NCBI GenBank assembly: GCA_934454635.1 | Contig: CAKSFR010000010.1 | Location: 51,237-115,236 of the forward strand | Origin: an uncultured Ruminiclostridium sp. | GTDB taxonomy: Bacteria > Bacillota > Clostridia > Oscillospirales > Ruminococcaceae | Direction of reading: 5' to 3' | DNA: 64,000 nt | In this document: positions 51,842-59,910 of the stretch, piece after piece | Numbering within the stretch: position 1 is the first letter of the stretch | How the letters are laid out: every line of letters begins with the position of its first letter | Translations under genes and position numbers: made by a program | Notes under the pieces: generated by a model | The model's input: the letters and a program-made list of their open reading frames with translations, nothing else | Database searches by the model: none | Told to the model about the DNA's origin: nothing

Positions 51842-53728
51842 ATGAAAAAAGGAATCACAATGCTTATGGTTCTCGCAGTTCTCTCGGGCTGTAGTATGGA
51901 AAGCGGCGTTTATTCGGGCGAAACGGTGGAAAGCTCGGGTACTCTTTCACAGCTTGACGCGTCTTTTTCGGCTTCAGATGAAGCTTATACGAACGAATGT
52001 ACAATTTCACTCGGCGAATCGGTCACAATACAAGGCGCGGGAGCTTGGTTTGAAAACGGCTGCCTTTCCGTGACCGAGGGCGGAATATATAACCTCAGCG
52101 GTACAATCTCAAACGGAATGATCTATATCAGCAGCGATGAGCCAGTAAAGCTTGTCCTTAACGGAGTAACGGTTAATAATCCGAACGGCGCGGCGCTTTT
52201 CTGCGCGGACGGACAGCTCACCGTTGAGGCGGCGGGCGGCACCGAAAATATTCTGACCGACGGCGAATACACATACGAAAGAGATTTCGAGAGCAAATCG
52301 GACAACGAGCCTAATGCGGCTGTCTTTGCTAAAGACGATCTTGAAATATGCGGCTCCGGAAAGCTTACTGTCACAAGCTCGGCAAACAACGGCATTGTCT
52401 GCAAGGACGCTCTTTCCGTTTTCGACTGTAATCTTTACGTTTCGGCGGCAAATAACGGAATAAAGGGCAAGGACAGCTTTTCTGCCGAAAACGCCTCGAT
52501 AACCGTAAAAAGCGCGGGCGACTGCATTAAAACAGACAACACCGAGGACGGTTCAATGAACCTTATCGGCTGCACGCTCGACCTCAGCTCCGGCGAGGAC
52601 GGGATACAGGCGGACGGTCTGCTTACGCTTTCGGGAGGAACGGTCAATATAGAAACAACAGGAAATATCAAGGATAATTCCGATCTGAGCAGCAAGGGAA
52701 TCAAGGCGGGAGAGATCAGCGCCGCAGGCTGTACAGTAACAATAAATTCAACCGACCATTCCGTTCATTCAAGCGGCGCGGCGGTAATCGAAAGCGGCAG
52801 CTATACTCTTTCGTCAGCTTCGGGCAAGGGCGTTTCAGCGCACGGAGATCTTACCGTAAACGGGGGAGAAATCTCCGTTCTGAACAGTACCGAGGGACTT
52901 GAAAGCAAAGCCGTAACGAACATAAACGGCGGAAAAATCAACATTTTTGCAACCGACGACGGCTTGAATACAGGCGGCGGAACGAGCTTTTTCGGTTGGA
53001 ACAATTCCTCGGACGAAGAGGATAGCGGCGACCATACACTTAATATAAACGGCGGATATATTTATATCAACGCCTCGGGCGACGGCATAGATTCCAACGG
53101 TGACATAAACATAACAGGCGGAACCGTCATTGTCTGCGGTCCCACATCCGACGGCGACGGACCTCTCGACTGCGGCGATAACGGAAATAAAATCACCGTA
53201 ACGGGCGGCGTCGTTCTCGCCCTCGGAAGCACCGGCATGATGGAAGCCCCCGAAGAAAACTATATCGCTTCAAAAACGCTTGGCGCGGCGGCAGGCTCGG
53301 TCGTTACCGTCGCGGACAGCAACGGAAATGTGCTTGCTTCGGCAGTTCTCCCCAAAAAGGCGCAGGGAGTCGTTTTCAGCGACGGCACAGCCTGCGAGGG
53401 CTATAAAATATACGTTGGCGGAACGCTTTCCGACAATCCCGACGAAAACGGCGTTATTACAAGCGGCACGATAAGCGGCGGAACGAAAGCCGAGCAAACC
53501 GAAATAGCAGGCGGTTTCGGGGGCTTCGGCGGAGGCGGACAGAAGCCCGAACGCGGCGACCGCGGGGATTTTCAGCCGCCGACAGGAATGACAGCTCCCG
53601 AGAACTCGGACGGAACCCCGCCCGAGCCTCCGGACGGAATGACCTTTCCCGAGAATATGACTCCTCCTTCGGACGGCGGTATGCCGAATTTCCCGGAAAA
53701 TAACGCTAACGACGCGATTTCCGCGTAA
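51842..53728 (+). CDS. Carbohydrate-binding Cthe_2159/DUF4353-type lipoprotein
   Basis: A 628-residue exported protein. The N-terminus MKKGITMLMVLAVLSGCSME is a lipoprotein signal with lipobox LSGC. The body is a long parallel beta-helix with many SxDGI/NNGI turns (SANNGIVCKD, AANNGIKGKDSF, AGDCIKTDN, SGEDGIQADGLL, SGDGIDSNGDIN), as in the polygalacturonate-binding Cthe_2159 family. The last ~70 residues are a Gly/Pro-rich tail (FGGFGGGGQKPERGD). ATG 51842 follows AAGGAGG. Roles in binding acidic polysaccharides are known for the type protein; catalysis is not. Confidence 0.88.
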   Translation: MKKGITMLMVLAVLSGCSMESGVYSGETVESSGTLSQLDASFSASDEAYTNECTISLGESVTIQGAGAWFENGCLSVTEGGIYNLSGTISNGMIYISSDEPVKLVLNGVTVNNPNGAALFCADGQLTVEAAGGTENILTDGEYTYERDFESKSDNEPNAAVFAKDDLEICGSGKLTVTSSANNGIVCKDALSVFDCNLYVSAANNGIKGKDSFSAENASITVKSAGDCIKTDNTEDGSMNLIGCTLDLSSGEDGIQADGLLTLSGGTVNIETTGNIKDNSDLSSKGIKAGEISAAGCTVTINSTDHSVHSSGAAVIESGSYTLSSASGKGVSAHGDLTVNGGEISVLNSTEGLESKAVTNINGGKINIFATDDGLNTGGGTSFFGWNNSSDEEDSGDHTLNINGGYIYINASGDGIDSNGDINITGGTVIVCGPTSDGDGPLDCGDNGNKITVTGGVVLALGSTGMMEAPEENYIASKTLGAAAGSVVTVADSNGNVLASAVLPKKAQGVVFSDGTACEGYKIYVGGTLSDNPDENGVITSGTISGGTKAEQTEIAGGFGGFGGGGQKPERGDRGDFQPPTGMTAPENSDGTPPEPPDGMTFPENMTPPSDGGMPNFPENNANDAISA

Positions 53729-54312
53729 ACATGACACCACTCTATTCATTTCCCCCTATACAGACCCGTGCAGGTGTTCCAACGTATCTGCGCGGGTTCA
53801 TTTTTTCGGGGATTGTACAGCTTTTCGACAAGGATATCGCTGTCGGCGGGGCGCGCCCGCGCGCCGTTTTCGCCGGAGTGGGAGATGAGGGCGGCGAGCG
53901 AAGCGAGCCGCGTATGAGGGTAGCAGCAAGTGCTGGCAGGCGGCGTTTCGGAAAGTGCGAAAGGACGCGGAGATACCGAAAGCCGCCGTGCGCGGTTAGT
54001 GCGGCAGCCTCCTGAAGGGGCGGCTATGCTCCCCGAAAAGTTCCTGCTATCCCGCCCCCTCGTCGGCTGCCGCTGCGGCTTTAAACTTGCCGGCATTCCC
54101 CAATTTTACGGCAAAACGCCGCGCTTTCGGGCAATAGTGCAGATTCCCGCTGCTCCCTGCACACTCCGCCGTAATCGGGATAGGGCGCGGGCGCGCGCCC
54201 TAAGCCGCCGCAGGCGGCTTAGGGCAGCAGCGCGGCTTCGCCGCGCCGCTCATGCGTTTCGCTTCGCGAAACGCATGGCGCGCCCGCGCCTCCCCGCTTT
54301 CCCAAAAAGCAA
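53729..54312. repeat. Gene-free region with family A element (copy 13)
   Basis: The core at 54184-54290 has hairpins CCCTAAGCCGCC-gca-GGCGGCTTAGGG, GCGCGGC-ttc-GCCGCGC and CATGCGTTTCGC-ttc-GCGAAACGCATG inside GGCGCGGGCGCGC/GCGCGCCCGCGCC. The arm CATGCGTTT also forms hairpin 1 of copy 12. 54001-54080 is the inverted counterpart of 51347-51424. Confidence 0.85.
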
Positions 54313-54341
54313 TTGACAATCCTGTAAAAACATTATATAAT
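54313..54341 (+). promoter_or_regulatory. Consensus sigma-A promoter of the zinc-ribbon gene at 54387
   Basis: TTGACA (54313-54318), 17 bp, TATAAT (54336-54341), 45 bp before the ATG. Confidence 0.9.
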
Positions 54342-54386
54342 GAATATGTAAACTTTTGCCGATATTTGGAAAGAGAGGTAATACAT

Positions 54387-55028
54387 ATGTTTTGCGGTCA
54401 CTGCGGCACTAATGTTGACGATAATGCAAAATACTGCCCGAGCTGCGGCGCGCCTGTTCAATCGGCTCAGTCCGCACAAAGCTTTGAACAGAACCCGCTC
54501 CCTCCCTATACGGAGCCTGCTCAGGTCAACGGCAGGACGTGGAAAGAAATAAAACAGCTCGGTTATATTATCGGCGTCGACGGAAAATCCTACGGCATAG
54601 GCTGGATGAAATTCCTGCTCTATTTTTCATTTTTCGCGGGCGCGGTCTTAAGCCTGTTTTCCGCACTGAATATTCTTACGGGAATGCAGTACGGAGATGA
54701 CGCGGCGTTGGTGTACGAAGCGTTTCCCGCGATGAAGCGCGTTGACATTATCTTCGGTCTGCTGGCACTTCTTTATTCCGCGAGTCTTATATTTGTGCGG
54801 TATCAGATAAGCGGTCTTAAACGCACCGCCATGCCAAGCTATTTAGCGGTATTTATTTTCGGCTTCATTGTGGGATATGGGTATCTTTTTGTGGTTTCGA
54901 TCGTTGTCGGCGCGTCGATAACAAGTACGCTTGGCGAAGAGCTCGGAAAAGACGCCATCTCCATTGTAATGTTTATAATCAACTACGCGGTATATTTTAA
55001 GCACCGCTCAAGCGTTTTTGTGAATTGA
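54387..55028 (+). CDS. Zinc-ribbon polytopic membrane protein
   Basis: A 213-residue protein. MFCGHCGTNVDDNAKYCPSC is a CxxC-x11-CxxC zinc ribbon; after a Gln/Pro-rich linker come about four membrane helices (FLLYFSFFAGAVLSLFSALN, IIFGLLALLYSASLIFV, YLAVFIFGFIVGYGYLFVVS, DAISIVMFIINYAVYF). ATG 54387 is supported by AGAGAGG and a perfect promoter; upstream in-frame codons lie in repeat DNA. Single gene with terminator. Function unknown. Confidence 0.78.
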   Translation: MFCGHCGTNVDDNAKYCPSCGAPVQSAQSAQSFEQNPLPPYTEPAQVNGRTWKEIKQLGYIIGVDGKSYGIGWMKFLLYFSFFAGAVLSLFSALNILTGMQYGDDAALVYEAFPAMKRVDIIFGLLALLYSASLIFVRYQISGLKRTAMPSYLAVFIFGFIVGYGYLFVVSIVVGASITSTLGEELGKDAISIVMFIINYAVYFKHRSSVFVN

Positions 55029-55040
55029 GGAAGAAAAGCT

Positions 55041-55080
55041 AACCGCCCGTTCGGAGAAATCCGTGCGGGCGGTTTTTTTA
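55041..55080 (+). terminator. Terminator of the zinc-ribbon gene at 54387
   Basis: Stem ACCGCCCG/CGGGCGGT with loop, followed by TTTTTTTA. Confidence 0.9.
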
Positions 55081-55087
55081 CTGTTTT

Positions 55088-55135
55088 TCAATCTTCCTAT
55101 AGACAATGTTTATACATTGATTAGGAATTAGTATT
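55088..55135. repeat. Fragment of family C element, supplying the XRE stop codon
   Basis: TCAATC...TATAGACAATGTTTATACATTGATTAGGAATTAGTATT matches the right third of the complete copy at 55561-55659 (arms shared piecewise). On the minus strand the XRE frame stops at TAA 55136-55134, at the element edge. Similar fragments lie at 55487-55525 and 61262-61315. Confidence 0.75.
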
Positions 55136-55349
55136 ACCAATATTTTCGTTTGTCGGGGGTAAGCCCCGCTATATAATCAACCGAAACGTCATAGTAACGT
55201 GCAAGAGTGACAATAACGTCGAGCGGCGGTATTCGTTCGCCGTTTTCATAGCGGATATAGCTGTTTTTTGAGATGTACGCGAGCTTTGCACATTGAAGCT
55301 GTGTAAGGTCATGATCCTCCCGCAGGTCCCGAAGCCTGTTTCCGAGCAT
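55134..55349 (-). CDS. XRE family (Cro/CI-type) repressor, small
   Basis: A 71-residue helix-turn-helix protein: LRDLREDHDLTQLQCAKLAYISKNSYIRYENG, then IPPLDVIVTLARYYDVSVDYIAGLT. It is a stand-alone HTH domain of normal fold length. The upstream region holds three copies of an inverted repeat ATACCCCAT/ATGGGGTAT, the probable operators. The C-terminal end coincides with a family C fragment that provides the TAA, so a few residues may have been lost. Confidence 0.85.
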   Translation of the reverse strand: MLGNRLRDLREDHDLTQLQCAKLAYISKNSYIRYENGERIPPLDVIVTLARYYDVSVDYIAGLTPDKRKYW

Positions 55350-55393
55350 TCTGTCAGCCTCCTTTTGGCAGTAGTCATTATTATTTTACATAA

Positions 55394-55460
55394 TACCCCA
55401 TTTGGGGGTTGACAAAATACCCCATACGGAGTATAATATAAATACCCCATATGGGGTATT
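55394..55460 (+). promoter_or_regulatory. Consensus promoter overlaid by three repressor operators
   Basis: TTGACA (55410-55415), 17 bp, TATAAT (55433-55438), plus strand. Inverted repeats at 55394-55410 (ATACCCCATTTGGGGGT), 55418-55435 (ATACCCCATACGGAGTAT) and 55443-55460 (ATACCCCATATGGGGTAT, perfect) are spaced ~24-25 bp apart and cover upstream edge/-35, spacer/-10 and start site. The divergent xre gene begins at 55349, so the same sites could act on both sides. Confidence 0.85.
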
Positions 55461-55560
55461 TTGTAAAATTACAGGCTTTTTATACTATTTTTCAATCTTA
55501 ATATAGACAACGTCTATAGTAAGATTCGCCGCTTCTGCGCAGCCGCCGAAAAAGCCGTAC

Positions 55561-55659
55561 AATACTAATTCCGTCAAAGCCGTCGGCTTTGACATACCGC
55601 TTTTTAAGCGGTAATCAATATATAGACATTGTCTATATATTGATTAGGAATTAGTATTA
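55561..55659. mobile_element. AT-rich three-hairpin element (family C, copy 2, complete)
   Basis: Perfect outer ends AATACTAATTCC/GGAATTAGTATT enclose GTCAAAGCCG-t-CGGCTTTGAC, ACCGCTT-ttt-AAGCGGT and AATCAATATATAGAC-att-GTCTATATATTGATT. It lies between the triple-operator promoter and the gene at 55686. The same plan as the GC-rich family A with unrelated sequence. Confidence 0.88.
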
Positions 55660-55685
55660 TACTTTATTTGAGAGGAGGAATCATA

Positions 55686-56027
55686 ATGCTTTGTCAAAAT
55701 TGCGGAAAAGAAATTCCGAACGGAGCGGACTTCTGTACAAGCTGCGGCGCTCCCGTTGAAAGCGCGGGAAACGCCAATACCGCAAAAGCCAACACGCCCG
55801 CAGAACACCGCAACAGCGCCGAAACGTCGAGCGAACTTCTTCGCTTGCAGAACGATATGCTCCGTCAGCTCATAAATTTGCAGACTTCGTGCGATGAGCG
55901 GCTAAGGCGCATAAAAAGAAATACGGCAGTCATCATGTTTATTATGCTTCTGCCGTTTATTCTTGTTATCCTCGGGCTTATTTGTGACGTTTCGATCATA
56001 GGCATGCTATTCAGCAATTTGAGATAA
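55686..56027 (+). CDS. Small zinc-ribbon membrane protein
   Basis: A 113-residue protein: MLCQNCGKEIPNGADFCTSC (zinc ribbon), a polar linker, a short coiled coil (ELLRLQNDMLRQLINLQTSC) and one C-terminal membrane helix (VIMFIMLLPFILVILGLICD). ATG 55686 follows GAGAGGAGGAA. It is 14 bp upstream of the next gene, so they are probably co-transcribed, perhaps from the operator-controlled promoter at 55410. Confidence 0.78.
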   Translation: MLCQNCGKEIPNGADFCTSCGAPVESAGNANTAKANTPAEHRNSAETSSELLRLQNDMLRQLINLQTSCDERLRRIKRNTAVIMFIMLLPFILVILGLICDVSIIGMLFSNLR

Positions 56028-56041
56028 TTAAGGAGGAAAAA

Positions 56042-56746
56042 ATGAAACACTTAAAGAAAATCCTTGCGGCAGCATTAGCCGCAGCAATGGCATTTGTTAT
56101 GCTCGCCGTCCCCGCGGGCGCAGAAAGCATAGCGGACACCGCAAAAGCGATCAAAAGCGGGAAATCATACAGTGCAATTCTTCCGAGTAACGGTAACGCT
56201 GCCGATTATAAGATCACTGTTTCAAAAAGCGGAACTTTAAAGCTTGATCTTGTTTCTGTTATGTCAAGTTCTCGTGTTTATGTTTACGATTCAGACGGAA
56301 ATAACGTCACTTCTATAAAAACAGAAGCTACTTCCGGCGATATTGGTAGCGCAGGGGGCAATAGTGACTGGTGCGGTGGGAACAAAATTATTGAAAAATT
56401 CAAAGGAAGCATTTCCTACTCTGTCAATAAAGGCACATATTACATAAGGGTGAAAAGAGAGTGGGCAAGTTATGATTACGGCTCAGGCGACGTCACCCTC
56501 ACCGCCACATTCCCCTCTTCGGACAGCTCTTCAACTTCTTCGTCGCCCTATCTTACGCTTGAGGTGAAGAAAGGCTCTTCCGTTCAGCTCGGCACGACAA
56601 TTTCGGGAGCGACATGGTCGACCTCGAAAAAATCCGTTGCGACCGTAAGCTCTTCGGGTAAAGTGACCGCAAAGAAAAAAGGCTCTGCAATAATCACGGC
56701 AAAGGTAAACGGCACAACTATAAAAGTGAAAATAAAAGTAAAATAA
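56042..56746 (+). CDS. Secreted protein with C-terminal bacterial Ig-like (BIG2) domain
   Basis: A 234-residue exported protein. Signal peptide (ILAAALAAAMAFVMLAVPAGA), a pre-peptidase-C-like beta domain (ADYKITVSKSGTLKLDLVS, then GTYYIRVKREWASYDYGSGD) and a Ser-rich linker leading to a BIG2 domain (ATWSTSKKSVATVSSSGKVT, AIITAKVNGTTIKVKIKVK). ATG 56042 is preceded by AAGGAGG. It lacks an anchor motif, so it may be released or bound non-covalently. It converges with tyrS. Confidence 0.82.
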   Translation: MKHLKKILAAALAAAMAFVMLAVPAGAESIADTAKAIKSGKSYSAILPSNGNAADYKITVSKSGTLKLDLVSVMSSSRVYVYDSDGNNVTSIKTEATSGDIGSAGGNSDWCGGNKIIEKFKGSISYSVNKGTYYIRVKREWASYDYGSGDVTLTATFPSSDSSSTSSSPYLTLEVKKGSSVQLGTTISGATWSTSKKSVATVSSSGKVTAKKKGSAIITAKVNGTTIKVKIKVK

Positions 56747-56756
56747 AAAGGCATAA

Positions 56757-56799
56757 AATCGCCCCTCTCACGGTTATCCCGCGAAAGGGGCGATTTTTT
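56757..56799. terminator. Bidirectional terminator between the BIG2 gene and tyrS
   Basis: Stem AATCGCCCCT/AGGGGCGATT with A-run upstream and TTTTTTT downstream, shared by the convergent genes. Confidence 0.88.
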
Positions 56800-58016
56800 T
56801 ACGCCTTTTTGACCTTGTGGATTATCTTTTTGCCCTTTTTCACGACAACGAAGTCGTTTATTTCAATCTGCGCGTTCGGGTCGTCGATTTTTACGTCGTC
56901 AACCATAATTCCGCCGCCCGCGATAAGGTTGCGCGCTTCGCGCTTTGACGGCGCGAGCTTTGCCGCAGTCAGCAGGTCGAGAATGCCTATCTTATTGTCC
57001 GCGAACATTTCCGCAGGTATCTCGTCTGTCGGCATATCGGCAGAAACGCCGCTTCCCCCGAACAGGCTCTTCGCCGCGGCAAGCGCCTTGTTCGCTTCTT
57101 CTTCGCCGTGAATCATCTTCGTAAGCTCGAAAGCGAGCAGCTCTTTCGCCTTGTTGAATGCCGCGCCCTCCATTGTCTTTTCCATTTCCTCTATTTCTTC
57201 GATCGGAACGAAAGTGAGCAGCTTCAGGCACTTAATAACGTCCGCATCGGCAACATTCCGCCAGTACTGGAAAAAGTCGTAGGGGCTGGTCTTTTCGGGG
57301 TCGAGCCATACCGCGCCCTTTTCGGTCTTGCCCATTTTCTTGCCCTCGGAGTTAAGCAGAAGCGTTATCGTCATCGCGTGAGCGTCCTTGCCGAGCTTCT
57401 TGCGGATAAGCTCCGTTCCGCCGAGCATATTAGCCCACTGGTCGTCGCCACCGAACTGCATATTACAGCCGTATTTCTGATAAAGCATATAGAAATCGTA
57501 GCTCTGCATTATCATGTAGTTGAACTCGAGGAAAGTAAGTCCGCGCTCCATTCTCTGCTTATAGCACTCAAACGTCAGCATCTTATTTACGCTGAAGCAG
57601 GCGCCGACCTCGCGGAGAACGTCGATATAATTAAGATTAAGAAGCCAGTCGCCGTTGTTGACCATAAGCGCCTTGCCCTCGGAGAAGTCGATGAACTTGC
57701 TCATCTGCTTTTTGAAGCACTCGCAGTTGTGCGCGATAGTTTCGGGGGTCATCATCTTTCGCATATCGGATTTGCCCGACGGGTCACCTATCATGCCCGT
57801 GCCGCCGCCTACAAGCGCGATCGGCTTATTTCCCGCCTGCTGGAGCCTTTTCATAAGGCAGAGCGCCATGAAATGACCTACATGGAGGCTGTCGGCGGTC
57901 GGGTCGAAGCCGATATAGAACGTGGCTTTTCCCGCGTTTATCATTTCGCTGATTTCTTTTTCGTCCGTTACCTGAGCGATAAGCCCGCGGCGGACAAGTT
58001 CTTCATAAAGTTTCAT
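56799..58016 (-). CDS. tyrS: Tyrosine-tRNA ligase
   Basis: A 405-residue class I TyrRS. HIGH-type site [18 protein letters not shown], the tyrosine pocket region [20 protein letters not shown] with [12 protein letters not shown], the KMSKS equivalent [14 protein letters not shown] and a C-terminal S4 domain ([20 protein letters not shown]). Normal length. Its upstream region has no T-box, although a T-box leader with a Tyr-like specifier lies 4 kb upstream on the same strand (62012-62286). Confidence 0.97.
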   Translation of the reverse strand: MKLYEELVRRGLIAQVTDEKEISEMINAGKATFYIGFDPTADSLHVGHFMALCLMKRLQQAGNKPIALVGGGTGMIGDPSGKSDMRKMMTPETIAHNCECFKKQMSKFIDFSEGKALMVNNGDWLLNLNYIDVLREVGACFSVNKMLTFECYKQRMERGLTFLEFNYMIMQSYDFYMLYQKYGCNMQFGGDDQWANMLGGTELIRKKLGKDAHAMTITLLLNSEGKKMGKTEKGAVWLDPEKTSPYDFFQYWRNVADADVIKCLKLLTFVPIEEIEEMEKTMEGAAFNKAKELLAFELTKMIHGEEEANKALAAAKSLFGGSGVSADMPTDEIPAEMFADNKIGILDLLTAAKLAPSKREARNLIAGGGIMVDDVKIDDPNAQIEINDFVVVKKGKKIIHKVKKA

Positions 58017-58128
58017 TTTTCGTTTCCTTTCGTATGTTTAATGGTTATTTATCTGAATGTGCAATGCACATAAACAACAAAATCGTCGGGCGATTTCATG
58101 TATATCACAACCCTTCAAGCTTTTTATA

Positions 58129-58761
58129 TTATTTTCTCTTTCGGAACAAAATCACGGCAGAAGCGCATACAGACGCCGCAAAAACGGATAATCCCGCTCC
58201 CGTTTCGGGATTTTTGACAGTCGGCTTCGCTTCCGCGCCGTTTCGGCTGAAGCTTTTAAGCGAAGTTAAGATCTTCTCACGCAGCGCCTCGTCCGAAGCG
58301 CCGTAGCTAACGCTTATCCACGAGTTTTCATCAAGCGGATATACGCCGATAATATAGAAAAAATCGGGAAAGCCGAAATCAAATTCGACAACGGAGTATT
58401 CCTGCCCGTCAAGGTCGGTCCCGACAGAGATAACAGCTTCAACGCCTTCCCTCCAGACCGCCATTTCGCCCTCATATCCGCTTTCGCTCGTGTGAAGCAC
58501 GCAATCCACATGACCCGTTTCATTTTCGCCGTAGAATAATTCCCACTCGATCGCGCCGCCTTTTTCCTGCGGCTCGCCGTCAACCGCCTCGGGACTGAAC
58601 GGCTTGGAAATATCGATCCCGAAGAACACCCGGTCGTCGCTGTAGACTACGCGCTTTGTTCCATCAGCGCCTCTCGCTTCGGTAAGTTCCACCGCAGAAG
58701 CGGAAACAGTCAGTGCCGCTGCAAAAATCAGCGCCGCCGTCATTCTTACAATTCGTTTCAT
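58129..58761 (-). CDS. Secreted protein with NPETG C-terminal anchor
   Basis: A 210-residue exported protein. Signal peptide (MTAALIFAAALTVSASAVEL), an ~130-residue globular domain (VEAVISVGTDLDGQEYSVVE, PDFFYIIGVYPLDENSW) and the tail KNPETGAGLSVFAASVC...FRKRK, a sortase-like signal with NPETG. ATG 58761 follows AAGGAGGAAAAT; the longer frame upstream is repeat-derived. Related anchors end the genes at 32602, 33796 and 34875. Domain not recognised. Confidence 0.75.
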   Translation of the reverse strand: MKRIVRMTAALIFAAALTVSASAVELTEARGADGTKRVVYSDDRVFFGIDISKPFSPEAVDGEPQEKGGAIEWELFYGENETGHVDCVLHTSESGYEGEMAVWREGVEAVISVGTDLDGQEYSVVEFDFGFPDFFYIIGVYPLDENSWISVSYGASDEALREKILTSLKSFSRNGAEAKPTVKNPETGAGLSVFAASVCASAVILFRKRK

Positions 58762-59910
58762 TATTTTCCTCCTTAGCTCTTTATTTATGCGGAATGTTTC
58801 CGTGCAAGCCGCAAGGTTTTCTTGATCGGCTGCGTTCGCCACGGTCGGTCGGCGGGGCAGGTGCCTCACGGGGCGGGGGCGCGCAGCGCCTGTCCCGCAA
58901 AGCGGGACAGTGCGCCTGCGCAAGCCATAACGGCGGCTTCGCACGCCGCCGTTATGGCTTGCGCAGGCAGCGGAATTGCTCCGCAATTCCGCTGCGCTGC
59001 GCGCCCCCGCCGATATGCTGTAGCCCAGCCGCTGCGTTTTCAAAACCCGCTTAGCCAAAGTTTACAACCCCGCCGTTTCGCCTGCCACGAAATAAATCCA
59101 ACTTGTTTAAAGGCGGAACACGGGTGAAGCGGCGCACGCTTCGCGGCGCACGCCGCGCGTTTCGGCTGCGCCGAAACGCGCGTGGGCGGCGAAGCCGCCC
59201 ACGGCCGAGCCTGCCGCAGGCAGGCTCGGCCGTGGGCGCCCTGCGAGGGTATCGCCAAGTTCGGACTGCGGCGTTGCGGAGGGGTATGCGGCGCTGCACA
59301 GTATTTTTTGCCAAAGTTCCAGTCCTTCCGCCGCGTCTGTCGCAAAATAAACCCAACCTGTTTAAAGACAGAGTTTGGATAAAACGCCTTACTTTCTCAA
59401 AACCCACTTAGCCAAAGTTTACAACCCCGCCGTTTCGCCTGCCACGAAATAAATCCAACTTGTTTAAAGGCGGAACACGGGTAAAGCGGCGCACGCCGCG
59501 CGTTTCGGCTGCGCCGAAACGCGCGTGGGCGGCGAAGCCGCCCACAGCCGAGCCTGCCGCAGGCAGGCTCGGCGCGTGCGCCCTGCGAGGGTGTCGCTAA
59601 GTTCGGACTGCGGCGTTGCGCAGGCATTGAGGGTAAACGGGCAAATTGAAAGCCGCGGAGCGGAACAGCACTGCCTTAAAAGCAGGCTTCGTGCGGTGTT
59701 GCCTTAGCAAGAACTCGTCCCGTCGTTGTTCTTACGGTGAAATAAGCCCAACCTGTTTAAAGGCGGAATAATGGATAGAACACCTCGCGTTTTGCTAATT
59801 CAACCCAATTCAGTACTATCGTCACAGCCCCGCCGTTTCACTTTCTGCGAAATAAACCCAACCTGTTTAAAGGCGGAACACGGGTGAAGCGTCACACGCT
59901 TCGCGTTTTT
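58762..59910. repeat. Repeat-rich gap: family A copies 14-16 and family D units
   Basis: Copy 14 (58876-59007): outer GGGGCGCGCAGCGC/GCGCTGCGCGCCCC; hairpins CTGTCCCGC-aaa-GCGGGACAG, a 27-bp-arm hairpin starting GCGCCTGCGCAAGCCATAAC, and GCGGAATTGC-tcc-GCAATTCCGC. Copies 15 (59145-59240) and 16 (59488-59582) share GCGCGTTTCGGC-tgc-GCCGAAACGCGC, GTGGGCGGC-gaa-GCCGCCCAC and CCGAGCCTGCC-gca-GGCAGGCTCGG. Between and around them family D units (core CAACCTGTTTAAAGGCGG, then AAAACCCACTTAGCCAAAG and TTTACAACCCCGCCGTTTCG) occur near 59088, 59345, 59450, 59745 and 59850. No gene supported. Confidence 0.85.
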
